Source: Streptomyces lincolnensis
GTDB lineage: Bacteria; Actinomycetota; Actinomycetes; Streptomycetales; Streptomycetaceae
Length of the DNA: 64,000 bases
Assembly: GCF_021173675.1 (NCBI RefSeq)
Contig: NZ_JAIHON010000014.1
Location: forward strand, 221,298 to 285,297
Reading direction: 5' to 3'
The first letter of the stretch is position 1; the number at the start of each line of letters is the position of its first letter. Positions 28,094 through 36,450 of the stretch are shown here, piece by piece. A program made the position numbers and the translations under genes. The notes beneath the pieces were generated by a model, which searched no databases, was not told the DNA's origin, and was given only the letters and a program-made list of their open reading frames with translations.

Positions 28094-28396
28094 GTGGCCT
28101 CCCCCTGAGCCGCTGCGCCGACAGCAGCGTAGTGGCCGTCACATCACGAGGGCCTTCGATCTTGAGGGTCGGTGACATGCCGCACAGGCGATTTGTCCGT
28201 TACTACGGGAAATAGTGGAAGCCGTATGCATGGGGTGAAAGGGAGGTAAGAGGGAGGTTTTACGGTCACGTACTAGCTTTCGTCGTAGATCACGTGTTTG
28301 GGGGTGGATGGGGACAGCGGTTACCAAGGGGTGGTCCATCCGGCGGGTGCCTGAGCGCCGGGTGGTTTTTATGTCCCCGTCCCCATGAGGTTCTCG
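28094..28396. promoter_or_regulatory. 303-base divergent control region with a structured leader
   Basis: This gap between the NACHT gene and the M23 peptidase gene has lower GC than its neighbours. On the plus strand, GGGGACA (28310-28316) can pair with TGTCCCC (28372-28378). The overlapping ATGGGGAC (28308-28315) can pair with GTCCCCAT (28379-28386), just upstream of the peptidase start. A CCGGCG/CGCCGG hairpin (28340-28361) lies between the arms. No coding region is seen, and I cannot match it to a known riboswitch. Confidence 0.4.
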
Positions 28397-29164
28397 ATGA
28401 CCCCGCGCGTCCCGTTCCGCTCTTCCCGTACGTCCCTCCTCCGCGCCCGTGCGACTGTCCTGGCCGTCGGTCTGGGGGCGTCGGTCGTACTGGGGGCCGG
28501 GGGTGCGGTCGCCGCCGACGCCATCGCCGCGACCACGGCCTCCGGCGCGACCACCGCCTCCAGCGCGGCCGGTGCCGCCAGTGCCGTCCAGGCGCAGGCC
28601 GCCGCGCAGGCGAAGGCGGCTGCCGCGAAGAAGGCCGCCGCGAAGAAGACCGCTGCCGACAAGGCCGCCGCCGCGAAGAAGGCGAAGGCCGCCAAGAAGA
28701 AGGCGAAGGCGACCAAGGCCGGGGCCGGCGCGGCGAAGAAGGCCGCCTCCTGGGTCGACCCGGTGAAGACGTACACGCTGTCCGCGAGCTTCGCCCAGTC
28801 CGGCGGCATGTGGCAGTCCACCCACAGCGGCCAGGACTTCGCCGTGTCCAGCGGCACCCGCGTGGTGGCCGCGCACGGCGGCACGGTGGTCAAGGCCGGT
28901 GCGAACGGCGCCGGTGACGGCCCCGCCTACGGCAACGCCGTCGTCGTCAAGCACGGCAACGGGACGTACTCGCAGTACGCCCACCTGTCCCGCGTCGACG
29001 TCAAGGTCGGCCAGATCGTCCGGACCGGTCAGCGCATCGCCCTGTCCGGCAACACCGGCAACTCCAGCGGCCCCCACCTGCACTTCGAGATCCGTACGTC
29101 CGCGAACTACGGCTCGGCCATCGACCCGGTCGCCTTCCTGCGGGGCAAGGGCGTGACGCTCTAG
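28397..29164 (+). CDS. Secreted M23 (LytM-like) peptidase
   Basis: This 255-residue protein has an Arg-rich N-terminus and a signal peptide (ATVLAVGLGASVVLGAGGAVAA). A 90-residue Ala/Lys-rich linker follows (AAQAKAAAAKKAAAKKTAAD), probably elongated or wall-binding. The C-terminal M23 metallopeptidase domain has zinc ligands in HSGQDFAV and HLHFEIR, with the core GTRVVAAHGGTVVKAG. It should cut peptidoglycan cross-bridges or peptides. ATG 28397 was chosen because GAGG lies six bases before it; the ATG at 28385 has no ribosome binding site. The long leader before it may carry regulatory RNA structure. Confidence 0.9.
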   Translation: MTPRVPFRSSRTSLLRARATVLAVGLGASVVLGAGGAVAADAIAATTASGATTASSAAGAASAVQAQAAAQAKAAAAKKAAAKKTAADKAAAAKKAKAAKKKAKATKAGAGAAKKAASWVDPVKTYTLSASFAQSGGMWQSTHSGQDFAVSSGTRVVAAHGGTVVKAGANGAGDGPAYGNAVVVKHGNGTYSQYAHLSRVDVKVGQIVRTGQRIALSGNTGNSSGPHLHFEIRTSANYGSAIDPVAFLRGKGVTL

Positions 29165-29206
29165 GGGGATCCGGGGGCGGGCGCCAGATCCGCGGCGGGC
29201 CCTGAA

Positions 29207-29240
29207 GCTCGCCTACGGTGGCGGTGGCTCGCCTACGGTG
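29207..29240. repeat. 14-bp direct repeat downstream of the M23 gene
   Basis: GCTCGCCTACGGTG occurs at 29207-29220 and again at 29227-29240. No function is apparent. Confidence 0.7.
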
Positions 29241-29255
29241 ATCCCCGCAGCCCGC

Positions 29256-29864
29256 CTACGACAGCCCCCGCGTCCGCTGAGCCCCTTCGTGGGCCTGCGT
29301 GACCAGGTCCGCCGCGACCTCCAGGACCGCCTTGCGCTTGTCCTCGGCGTCGCCGTCGAGGTCCTGGAGGAAGAACATCCCCGCGTGCAGGGTGAAGATC
29401 GCGCTGATGTAGCGGACCTGGTCGACCAACTCCGCCTCCGGGTCGATCATGATGTCGCGCAGGCCCTGCATGCGCTCCTTGAAGGTCTCGCCGACCCGCA
29501 GTTCCCGTACCGTCGCCTGGTTCTCCTGCATGAAGCGGTACAGCGGCGCCGCGTCGGCCAGGGCCTCGCTGTAGCGGCGTACGATTTCCTGCTTCGTCTC
29601 CAGGGTGTGCGGCTGTCGGGCGCCCCACTCGATGAGCTCGCGGATCGGCCGCGTCAGGTCCTCGAAGAGGCTGACGAGGATCTCTTCCTTCGTCTTGAAG
29701 TGGTAGTAGAGCGCCGCCTTGGTCACGTCCAGGCGCTCGGCGATCTCCCGCAGCGAGGTCTTCTCGTAGCCCTGCTCCGCGAAGAGTTCGAGCGCGACGT
29801 CCTGGATGCGCTGGCGGGTGTCGCCGCGGCGCTGTTGCTTCATGCCGTCCATGGTGCCGCCCAT
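29256..29864 (-). CDS. TetR-family repressor of the adjacent MFS exporter
   Basis: This 202-residue regulator has an N-terminal helix-turn-helix at residues 14-60: DTRQRIQDVALELFAEQGYE, KTSLREIAERLDVTKAALYY and HFKTKEEILVSLFEDL. The C-terminal ligand domain contains IDPEAELVDQVRYISAIFTL. It is divergent from an MFS drug exporter gene with a large inverted repeat in between, so it is almost certainly its local repressor released by a substrate. The ATG at 29864 is preferred for GAGGAA upstream; ATGs at 29852 and 29843 are alternatives. Confidence 0.92.
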   Translation of the reverse strand: MGGTMDGMKQQRRGDTRQRIQDVALELFAEQGYEKTSLREIAERLDVTKAALYYHFKTKEEILVSLFEDLTRPIRELIEWGARQPHTLETKQEIVRRYSEALADAAPLYRFMQENQATVRELRVGETFKERMQGLRDIMIDPEAELVDQVRYISAIFTLHAGMFFLQDLDGDAEDKRKAVLEVAADLVTQAHEGAQRTRGLS

Positions 29865-29890
29865 CCTCGCGTTCCTCGGCTTTCCGTAAA

Positions 29891-29962
29891 ACTTACTTGA
29901 CGCCCGGCTAGTTACGGCTCTACCTTCCCCAGTGTAGACAACTAGCCGGTCGGCAAGTAAGT
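29891..29962. promoter_or_regulatory. Double inverted operator between tetR and the MFS gene
   Basis: The left arm 29891-29913 (ACTTACTTG, four bases, CCGGCTAGTT) is the reverse complement of the right arm 29940-29962 except in the four central bases. The 26-base spacer carries a further TCTAC/GTAGA pair. Two oppositely oriented operator copies could block both divergent promoters. The stretch is much more AT-rich than its surroundings. Confidence 0.75.
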
Positions 29963-30006
29963 AGGTCGCCGGGGGCATTGCCGCGGGGCCAAGGGGAGTG
30001 GAGACG

Positions 30007-31577
30007 ATGGCGGACACGCAGACGGTCGAGACGGAACCGGAGAAACAGCCGAGGAGTGTGCGGGTCGTCCTGCTCGCCCTGATGATCGCGATGATGCTCG
30101 CGATGCTCGACAACATGATCGTCGGCACCGCGATGCCGACGATCGTGGGCGACCTCGGCGGGCTCGAACACCTGGCATGGGTGGTGACGGCCTACACGCT
30201 GGCCACCGCGGCCTCCACCCCGATCTGGGGCAAGCTCGGCGACATGTACGGCCGGAAGAACGTCTTCATGACGTCGATCGTGCTGTTCCTGATCGGCTCC
30301 GCCCTCAGCGGCATGGCCCAGAACATGGGCGAGCTGATCGGTTTCCGGGCCGTGCAGGGCCTGGGCGCCGGCGGTCTGATGGTCGGCGTCATGGCGATCA
30401 TCGGTGACCTGATCCCGCCGCGGGAGCGCGGCAAGTACCAGGGCATGATGGCCGCCGTGATGGCGCTGGCGATGATCGGCGGGCCGCTCGTCGGCGGCAC
30501 CATCACCGACAACTGGGGCTGGCGCTGGTCCTTCTACATCAACCTGCCGCTCGGAGCGGTGGCACTGGCCCTCGTCGGCGCCGTACTGCACCTGCCGAAG
30601 AAGCGCTCGAAGGCCCGCATCGACTACCTGGGCGCCGCGCTGCTGACCGTCGGCATCACCTCCATCGTGCTCGTCACGACCTGGGGCGGCACGGAGTACG
30701 CCTGGACGTCCACGCGGATCATGGAACTCATCGCCCTCGGTGTCGCCTCGCTCGTCGGGTTCGTGTTCTGGCAGACCAAGGCCGTCGAGCCGATCGTGCC
30801 GCTGCACATCTTCCGCAGCCGCAACTTCACCCTGATGTCGCTGATCGGCTTCATCACCGGCTTCGTGATGTTCGGCGCGACCCTCTTCCTGCCGCTGTAC
30901 CAGCAGTCCGTGCAGGGCGCGTCCGCGACCAACTCCGGGCTGCTGCTCCTGCCGATGCTCGGCGCGATGCTGGTGACCTCGATGGTGGCCGGACGCGTGA
31001 CCACCAACACCGGCAGGTACTACGTCTTCCGGTCGCCGGCGGCGTACTGATGGTCGTCGGGCTGTACCTGCTGTCCACCATGGACACCGGGACCTCCCGC
31101 CTCACCTCCGGTCTGTTCATGGCCGTCGTCGGGCTCGGCATGGGCTGCCTGATGCAGATCACCATGCTGGTCGCGCAGAACAGCGTGGAGATGAAGGACA
31201 TGGGCGTCGCGTCCTCGTCCACCACCCTGTTCCGTACGCTCGGCTCCTCCTTCGGCGTGGCGATCATGGGCGCCCTGTTCAACAACCGGGTCCAGGACGT
31301 CATGACCGAGCGCGCCGGGGCACTGGGCTCCAAGGTGACCGAGCAGTCCGCACAGCTGGACGCGGCGAGCCTGGCCAAGCTCCCGGAGGCCGCGCGGGAG
31401 GCGTACCAGCACGCGGTGTCCGCCGGTACGCACTCGGCGTTCCTGCTGGGGGCCGTGGTCGCGGTGGTCGCGCTGGTGGCGGCGGTGTTCGTGAAGGAGG
31501 TTCCGCTGAAGGGAGCGGGGCCGACGGCTCCGGGGGAGAACGCGGAGGCGAAGGTGCCGGTGGCCGAGGCGGTGTGA
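30007..31577 (+). pseudogene. MFS drug exporter (DHA2, 14-TM) interrupted by a one-base deletion
   Basis: The first frame begins MADTQTVETEPEKQPRSVRV, with motif A-like GKLGDMYGRKNVFM and drug-antiporter motif C-like GGPLVGGTITDNWG, and ends at a stop at 31050 after RYYVFRSPAAY. The next frame continues as LMVVGLYLLSTMDTGTSRLT through the remaining helices to 31577. Adding one C at 31029-31031 (TTCCGG to TTCCCGG) restores VFPVAGGVLMVVG and a 523-residue protein. It is therefore either a recent pseudogene or a sequencing error. The intact form would export toxic compounds by proton antiport under the divergent TetR. Confidence 0.85.
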
Positions 31578-31594
31578 CCCTGTAGTGAGCGAAG

Positions 31595-31629
31595 GCCCCC
31601 CGGCCGGTGTCCGCCCTGGGGGGCTTTTT
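31595..31629 (+). terminator. Rho-independent terminator after the MFS gene
   Basis: GCCCCCC (31595-31601) pairs with GGGGGGC (31618-31624), directly followed by TTTTT. This is the most classical terminator in the window. Confidence 0.85.
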
Positions 31630-31698
31630 GCCGGCCCGCGCCTGGGTCGCGCCTGGCCCGCGCCGCGCTTGTCAGTGCCGCGTGCCACCATCGGCCGT

Positions 31699-32187
31699 AT
31701 GGACAGAACGCGGCAGTTGCGTCTCGCCAAGGACGCCATGGACCGCGACTGGGCCGACCCCGAACTCGACCTGGACGCGGTGGCCGCGCACGCGGGCTAC
31801 TCGCGCTATCACTTCCTACGGGCCTTTCGCGCGGCGTACGGCGAGACGCCCGGCCAGTACCTCACCCACCGCCGTATCGAGCGCGCCGAGGAGATGCTGC
31901 GCGGCGCCGATCTCACGGTCACCGAGATCTGCCACCTGGTCGGCTTCAGCAGCCTCGGCACCTTCTCCGCCCGTTTCAAGGCCCGCACCGGGCTGACACC
32001 GAGCGAGTACCGCGTCCAGCACGTGGGCAGCGGTGCCTCCCTGATCCCCGGGTGCTACGCGATGCTGTGGGCCGGCGGCTTCCCGGCAGGCCCCAGGTCC
32101 GCAACTTTGAAGAAGCGCGCCGGGGACGCCCCCGCCTACGGTGACGAACAGGAAGCGACCGCCCCGGACAGGAGAGCAGAGCCATGA
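31699..32187 (+). CDS. AraC-family transcriptional regulator (DNA-binding domain only)
   Basis: This 162-residue protein has an AraC/XylS double helix-turn-helix in its first 105 residues: LDAVAAHAGYSRYHFLRAFR, GETPGQYLTHRRIERAEEML, VTEICHLVGFSSLGTFSARF and RTGLTPSEYR. No ligand domain precedes it. The tail is short and without recognisable motif. Its TGA overlaps the ATG of the downstream VOC protein gene (ATGA), so the two are co-translated, and the VOC protein may serve as its sensor or as its target. Confidence 0.9.
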   Translation: MDRTRQLRLAKDAMDRDWADPELDLDAVAAHAGYSRYHFLRAFRAAYGETPGQYLTHRRIERAEEMLRGADLTVTEICHLVGFSSLGTFSARFKARTGLTPSEYRVQHVGSGASLIPGCYAMLWAGGFPAGPRSATLKKRAGDAPAYGDEQEATAPDRRAEP

Positions 32188-32621
32188 TCAAGGGCCTCGG
32201 CATCACCACCGTATGGACCTTCGACCAGCAGCGGACCAAGGCCTTCTTCACCGAGAAGCTCGACTTCGAGGTGCGCCACGACATCGCGATGGGCGACATG
32301 ACGTGGATCACCGTCGGCGCCAAGGAGCAGCCCGGGGTGGAGCTGGCCCTGATGAGCCTCGACGGGCCCGGACTCGACCCCGAGTCGTCCGACGCGCTGA
32401 AGAAGCTCGTCGGCAAGGGCGTGATCGGCGCCGGGGCGTTCCGTACGGACGACTGCCGCGGGGACTACGAGACCTTCAGAGCGCGCGGGGTGGAGTTCCT
32501 CCAGGAGCCGCAGGAACGGCCGTACGGCATCGAGGCGATCTTCCGTGACGACAACGGCAACTGGTACTCGCTGACCCAGCGCAGCGAGGAGCTGGACTTC
32601 TCCAAGGACCTCGACTGCTGA
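32184..32621 (+). CDS. VOC-superfamily (glyoxalase/bleomycin-resistance fold) protein
   Basis: This 145-residue protein has two beta-alpha-beta-beta-beta units: WTFDQQRTKAFFTEKLDFEV, WITVGAKEQPGVELALMSLD, and VEFLQEPQERPYGIEAIFRD followed by DNGNWYSL. It could bind a metal and act as a lyase or dioxygenase, or bind a toxic compound. A Glu near the second-half metal position (IEAIF) is present. It is coupled to the upstream AraC gene by a 4-base overlap. The substrate is unknown. Confidence 0.85.
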   Translation: MIKGLGITTVWTFDQQRTKAFFTEKLDFEVRHDIAMGDMTWITVGAKEQPGVELALMSLDGPGLDPESSDALKKLVGKGVIGAGAFRTDDCRGDYETFRARGVEFLQEPQERPYGIEAIFRDDNGNWYSLTQRSEELDFSKDLDC

Positions 32622-32694
32622 TCGGTACACCGCGCGGCCTCGGCAGATCGTGCGGCTACGGCACGCCGTACGGCTTCGGCAGCACACTCTGTGT

Positions 32695-34038
32695 CTACGG
32701 CAGCATCGGGTAGCTGCCCGTGTTCGTCGGGGCGTGTTCCGGCAGCCACAGGACCGCCACCGCTCCCTCCGCCGGTACGTGGTCGGGGGCGCCGGCCGGG
32801 CGGACGTTGCGGAAGGTGAGCCGGGCGCCCAGGACCCGGGCCTGGCCGGCGGCGATGGTCAGGCCGAGGCCGTGGCCGTGGCCGGCGCGGTCGGTGCTGC
32901 CCGTGCGGAAACGGCTCGGGCCCTCGGCGAGCAGGTGCTCGGGGAAGCCGGGCCCGTGGTCGCGGACCCGGATGACCCGGCCCTCGACGGTGACCTGGAT
33001 CGGCGGCTTGCCGTGCCGGGCCGCGTTGGCGAGCAGGTTGAACAGCACGCGCTCCAGCCGGCGCGGGTCGGTGGTGACCTCCGACTCGTGCACCACCCGG
33101 ACCTCGATCTCCGGGTCCTTGGCCGCGACCCGCCGGGCGACGAACTCGCCCAGCATGATGTCCTGGAGCTCGGCCCGCTCGGAGGCGCCGTCGAGACGGG
33201 CCACCTCCAGGACGTCCTCGACCAGGTTCCGCATGGCCTTGGCCCGGTCCAGGACCAGCTCCGTCGGCCGACCGGGCGGCAGCAGCTCCGCGGCCGTCAG
33301 CAGCCCCGTCACCGGGGTACGCAGCTCGTGCGCGATGTCGGCGGTGACCCGCCGCTCGGCCTCCAGCCGCTGGCGCAGCGTGTCCGCCATCGCGTCCACC
33401 GCGCTCGCCAGGTCGTCGGTCTCGTCCCGGATGACCCCGCCGATGGCGTCCCGGACCCGTACGTTCGACTCGCCCTTGGCGAGCTCGCCCGCCGCGGCCG
33501 CCGCCTTGCGCAGCCGCCGCGAGAACTGCCCGCCGATGAGCACGCCGAGCGCGCTGCCGCCGAGGACGACCGCGATGGAGCCGATCACCAGGGCCTGGTC
33601 GAGGTCGTTGAGGATGTCCGTGCTGCGGTCGGTGAACCCGGTGTGCAGGGACAGCACCCGCCCGTCCTTGACCGGTACGGCGGCCCAGATGTCCGGCACG
33701 CCTCCCGGCCGGTCGGTCACATAGGTCGCCCGGCGTCCCTGCTCGACCTTGGTCCGCAGCTCCGGCGGCAGCGTCGGGTCGTCGACCTTGATGTTGGGGA
33801 AGTTGGGCTTCTGGTACAGGTCGAAGTTGCGCTGGGCGATCTGGATGCGCTCGTCGGCGAGGTCGCGCGCGTTGTCCAGCATCGAGACCCGGGCCGCGTT
33901 GTGCACGACCAGGCTCAACGCGACCGCGACGAGCGCGCCGACCAGCGCGATGGCGGCACTGAGCTTCCATCTCAGGCCCGTGCGCAGGCCCAGCCCGTCC
34001 GTGAGGGCCGTCATCGGGCGCCGAAGGTTCCCCCGCAT
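32695..34038 (-). CDS. cseC: CseC, cell-envelope stress sensor histidine kinase
   Basis: This 447-residue kinase has a first membrane helix near residue 25-48 (WKLSAAIALVGALVAVALSL) and an extracytoplasmic domain to about 165. A second helix (IAVVLGGSALGVLIGGQF), a HAMP linker and the HisKA box VTADIAHELRTPVTGLLTAA follow. The ATPase domain has LLANAARHGKPPI, VRDHGPGFPE and GHGHGLGLTIAAGQ. It is the last gene of the sigE-cseA-cseB-cseC operon. In S. coelicolor CseC senses cell-wall damage such as that caused by lysozyme or glycopeptides and phosphorylates CseB, which switches on sigE. Confidence 0.95.
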   Translation of the reverse strand: MRGNLRRPMTALTDGLGLRTGLRWKLSAAIALVGALVAVALSLVVHNAARVSMLDNARDLADERIQIAQRNFDLYQKPNFPNIKVDDPTLPPELRTKVEQGRRATYVTDRPGGVPDIWAAVPVKDGRVLSLHTGFTDRSTDILNDLDQALVIGSIAVVLGGSALGVLIGGQFSRRLRKAAAAAGELAKGESNVRVRDAIGGVIRDETDDLASAVDAMADTLRQRLEAERRVTADIAHELRTPVTGLLTAAELLPPGRPTELVLDRAKAMRNLVEDVLEVARLDGASERAELQDIMLGEFVARRVAAKDPEIEVRVVHESEVTTDPRRLERVLFNLLANAARHGKPPIQVTVEGRVIRVRDHGPGFPEHLLAEGPSRFRTGSTDRAGHGHGLGLTIAAGQARVLGARLTFRNVRPAGAPDHVPAEGAVAVLWLPEHAPTNTGSYPMLP

Positions 34039-34054
34039 GCCGCTGATACCCCTG

Positions 34055-34765
34055 TCAGGCCTTCAACTTGTAGCCGAAACCGCGGACCGTCTCGATCCGG
34101 TCCTGGCCGATCTTCGTCCGCAGCCGCTGCACATGGACGTCGACCACACGCGTGTCGCCGCCCCAGCCGTAGTCCCACACCCGCTCCAGCAGCTTGTCCC
34201 GCGACAGGACCGTGCCCGGCGCGGAGGAGAACTCCAGCAGCAGCCGCATCTCGGTCGGGGTGAGCGCCACGTGCTCGCCGGCCTTGCGCACCTCCATGCC
34301 CTCGGTGTCGATCTCCAGCTCGCCGAAGGTCAGCAGACCGCCGCCGGCCGCCGGGGCCGCCGCTTCCTCCGTCGTACGGTCGCCGCCGCTCGCGTGTCCG
34401 AAGCGGCGCAGCACCGCACGGATCCGGGCGACGAGCACCGCGCCGTCGAACGGCTTGGTCACGTAGTCGTCGGCGCCCGCCTCCAGGCCCAGCACGACGT
34501 CGATGGAGTCGGCACGCGCCGACAGCATGATCACCGGCACCGTCGACTCGTCCCGGATACGACGGCACAGGCTCACCCCGTCGAGGCCGGGCACCATGAC
34601 GTCCAGCAGGGCGATGTCGGGGCGGTTCGCGCGGAACGCCTCCAGTCCGGACAGCCCGTCGGGCATGGCCGTGACCGCGAAGCCGTCCCGCTCCAGAGCG
34701 AGCTGGGTGGCCTCACGGATGACGTCGTCGTCCTCGACGAACAGGACGTGGGTCTGGTCTGCCAT
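34055..34765 (-). CDS. cseB: CseB, OmpR-type response regulator of the envelope stress operon
   Basis: This 236-residue regulator has a receiver domain (THVLFVEDDDVIREATQLAL) with phospho-acceptor Asp55 in IALLDVMVPGLDG and LGLEAGADDYVTKPF. A linker with Ala-rich sequence and an OmpR-type winged helix follow (LTPTEMRLLLEFSSAPGTVL, WGGDTRVVDVHVQRLRTKIG). In S. coelicolor phosphorylated CseB activates the sigE promoter. ATG 34765 is chosen because the upstream frame is repetitive non-coding sequence. It is separated from cseA by 161 bases. Confidence 0.95.
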   Translation of the reverse strand: MADQTHVLFVEDDDVIREATQLALERDGFAVTAMPDGLSGLEAFRANRPDIALLDVMVPGLDGVSLCRRIRDESTVPVIMLSARADSIDVVLGLEAGADDYVTKPFDGAVLVARIRAVLRRFGHASGGDRTTEEAAAPAAGGGLLTFGELEIDTEGMEVRKAGEHVALTPTEMRLLLEFSSAPGTVLSRDKLLERVWDYGWGGDTRVVDVHVQRLRTKIGQDRIETVRGFGYKLKA

Positions 34766-34803
34766 CGCGCCGCTCTCTGCTCTCCGTCTCGGGTGGTGTC
34801 GTC

Positions 34804-34863
34804 GTGCCGTCTCGGCTGGTGCCGTCTTGAGTGGTGCGGTCCTGAGTGGGGCCGTCCGGTGTC
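34804..34863. repeat. Degenerate 15-bp tandem repeat between cseA and cseB
   Basis: Four units follow each other: GTGCCGTCTCGGCTG, GTGCCGTCTTGAGTG, GTGCGGTCCTGAGTG and a weaker GGGCCGTCCGGTGTC. It lies in the 161-base gap between cseA and cseB, inside the operon transcript. Confidence 0.8.
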
Positions 34864-34926
34864 GTGTCATCACCGGGGGATCGGTTCGAGGGGCCCGATC
34901 GGTTCACGCGGGCGTTCGGGTGCCGG

Positions 34927-35700
34927 TCAGCTGTCCGGCACCGGTGTCGGCCCGTCGGCGTCACCCCACTCGGTACGCGTGCTGTACCGCCGCTTGAAGT
35001 GGTCGGTGGTCCACAGGTACGTGGTCACCTCCTCGCCGGACGGACTGGTCACCGAATCGCCCTTGTCGTACACCTGCCGCGTCACCACCAGCGCGCCGCG
35101 GTCGATCTCCGCGTAGACCGGGGGCTCCTCGGACGTAAAGACATTCTGGTACGAACCACTCTGCTCGCGATAGACGTACGAGCCCACTCCTACGGAGTCA
35201 CCGCAGGTCAGCACATTGACGACGACATCGTCCGCCGCCCCTCCGGTCAGGTCCCCGTATGACACGTCGACGGGGTAGGCGTCGCCTGCGCAGGGCTTCA
35301 GCTCGTTCTTGACCTCCGCGGAGACCTTCGGGTCGCCCTTGAGGAGGCGGACGGCGTTGACCTGTTCGGGCGTCGGGGAGGGGACGGGGGAGGTGGAGGG
35401 CGAGGGCACGGCGCCCGCCACCGAGTCGGCGTGTGCCGGGCCCTCGTCGCGGGCGCCGGTGCCGCCGGTGCCGCAGGCGGTCACGAAAAGGGCGAGGGCG
35501 GCGAGCACGGCCACTGCCGTGATCGCCGCCTGGACGGTTCCCCGGGCGGCCTCGGACCCCGGCCGGACGGGTCCGACCCGCTCGGAACCCGCGCCGGCGC
35601 CGCTCACGCCGTACGGGTGTCCGCTCGCGCCGTCCGCGGTGTCGGGGGCCGCGTCCGCGTGCCCGGTGCCACCGGCCTCAGCGCCTCCTAGGCCGCGCAA
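34927..35700 (-). CDS. cseA: CseA, lipoprotein negative modulator of the SigE system
   Basis: This protein of up to 257 residues has an N-terminal polar stretch, a membrane-crossing segment (TAVAVLAALALFVTACGTGG) and a lipobox FVTAC, so it is a lipoprotein outside the membrane. The mature part has a Ser/Pro linker (PSPSTSPVPSPTPEQ) and a ~150-residue domain with two Cys (KPCAGD, LTCGDS). In S. coelicolor loss of CseA raises sigE expression. The start is uncertain: TTG 35700 overlaps the sigE stop and gives a long leader before the lipobox, while GTG 35607 would give a more usual signal peptide. Confidence 0.85.
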   Translation of the reverse strand: MRGLGGAEAGGTGHADAAPDTADGASGHPYGVSGAGAGSERVGPVRPGSEAARGTVQAAITAVAVLAALALFVTACGTGGTGARDEGPAHADSVAGAVPSPSTSPVPSPTPEQVNAVRLLKGDPKVSAEVKNELKPCAGDAYPVDVSYGDLTGGAADDVVVNVLTCGDSVGVGSYVYREQSGSYQNVFTSEEPPVYAEIDRGALVVTRQVYDKGDSVTSPSGEEVTTYLWTTDHFKRRYSTRTEWGDADGPTPVPDS

Positions 35701-36227
35701 CGCTCCCGCTCCTCACGCTCCAGCGCGCGTGCGTCCAGATCGCGGGCCTCCAGCTCCTCGCGGAGCCGGGCGAGCGCCCGGTGCAGCGTGCTCTTGACCG
35801 TTCCGGCCGACATGCCGAGGGCGGCGGCCGTCTCCTCCGTGGACATCTGCTCCCAGTGTCGCAGCACGACGACACTGCGCTGCTTGGGGGCGAGCACCTT
35901 CATGACGTCCATCAGCAGGGCGCGGTCCGCGTGCTGCTCGGTGGCGTCGTCGACCGAGGCGTCCGGAAGCTGCTCGGTCGGCACCTCCTCCAGCTTGCGC
36001 GCCCGCCACCACTCGGTACGGGTGTTGATCATGACCCGGCGCAGGTAGGCGTCGGCGAGCCGCTTGTCCTCGATGGTCTCCCAGCGGCCGTACGTCCGTA
36101 CCAGCGCCGTCTGGAGCAGGTCCTGCGCGTCCACCGGGTCCGGAACCAGCCGGCGCGCGCTGCGCAGCAGCGCGTCCTGCCGGGTGCGGACGTACTCCTC
36201 GAACTCGAGCACCTCGCCCTGCGCCAT
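35688..36227 (-). CDS. sigE: SigE, ECF sigma factor for cell-envelope stress
   Basis: This 179-residue ECF sigma has region 2 at residues 7-75 (EYVRTRQDALLRSARRLVPD, DAQDLLQTALVRTYGRWETI). Region 4 is at 110-165 (LAPKQRSVVVLRHWEQMSTE, GMSAGTVKSTLHRALARLRE). Residues follow the remembered S. coelicolor SigE almost exactly. It directs RNA polymerase to cell-wall genes. It has no anti-sigma gene; control is through CseB acting on its promoter, in the 223-base gap upstream. It overlaps the cseA reading frame by 13 bases, with AGGAGG at the stop. Confidence 0.96.
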   Translation of the reverse strand: MAQGEVLEFEEYVRTRQDALLRSARRLVPDPVDAQDLLQTALVRTYGRWETIEDKRLADAYLRRVMINTRTEWWRARKLEEVPTEQLPDASVDDATEQHADRALLMDVMKVLAPKQRSVVVLRHWEQMSTEETAAALGMSAGTVKSTLHRALARLREELEARDLDARALEREERERCAA

Positions 36228-36450
36228 GTGGACCGCCTCCTGAAATCCCCGTTTCCGTCGGCACTCCCGCCGTCGGAACCTTCTTCACCGCCCCGGTCTG
36301 CCGGGTACGGGAATGAAGTTACGGAGGTGTTGTCACGGGGCTGTCCGAAGCAGCGCGCGGCTGGCACTCGGCTGTCCGTCGGTTGTGTAACGGAAGGGGG
36401 AAACGGGTAAAGCGATGCCCCCAATCCTGGCGCTCCGGGGGGATTTGTCC

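Noticed and set aside
24968..28108. Antisense frame of more than 1000 codons opposite the second NACHT gene
   Set aside because: Composition is Gln/Gly/Val/Arg-rich and it lacks motifs, while the minus strand encodes clear NACHT signatures.
24192..28178. A single open frame of over 1300 codons across the phosphatase and NACHT genes on the minus strand
   Set aside because: Only its last 215 codons match a real gene (the HAD phosphatase). The upstream part is a GC-rich shadow of the NACHT gene in another frame, full of Arg/Pro/Gly without domain motifs.
28250..28390. ydaO-type (c-di-AMP) riboswitch before the M23 gene
   Set aside because: Some pairing exists, but I could not find the conserved core sequence; kept only as an unassigned structured leader.
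29998..31050. The first MFS frame as a complete short transporter
   Set aside because: It ends mid-helix and the downstream frame continues the same family without a gap, so a frameshift is the better reading.
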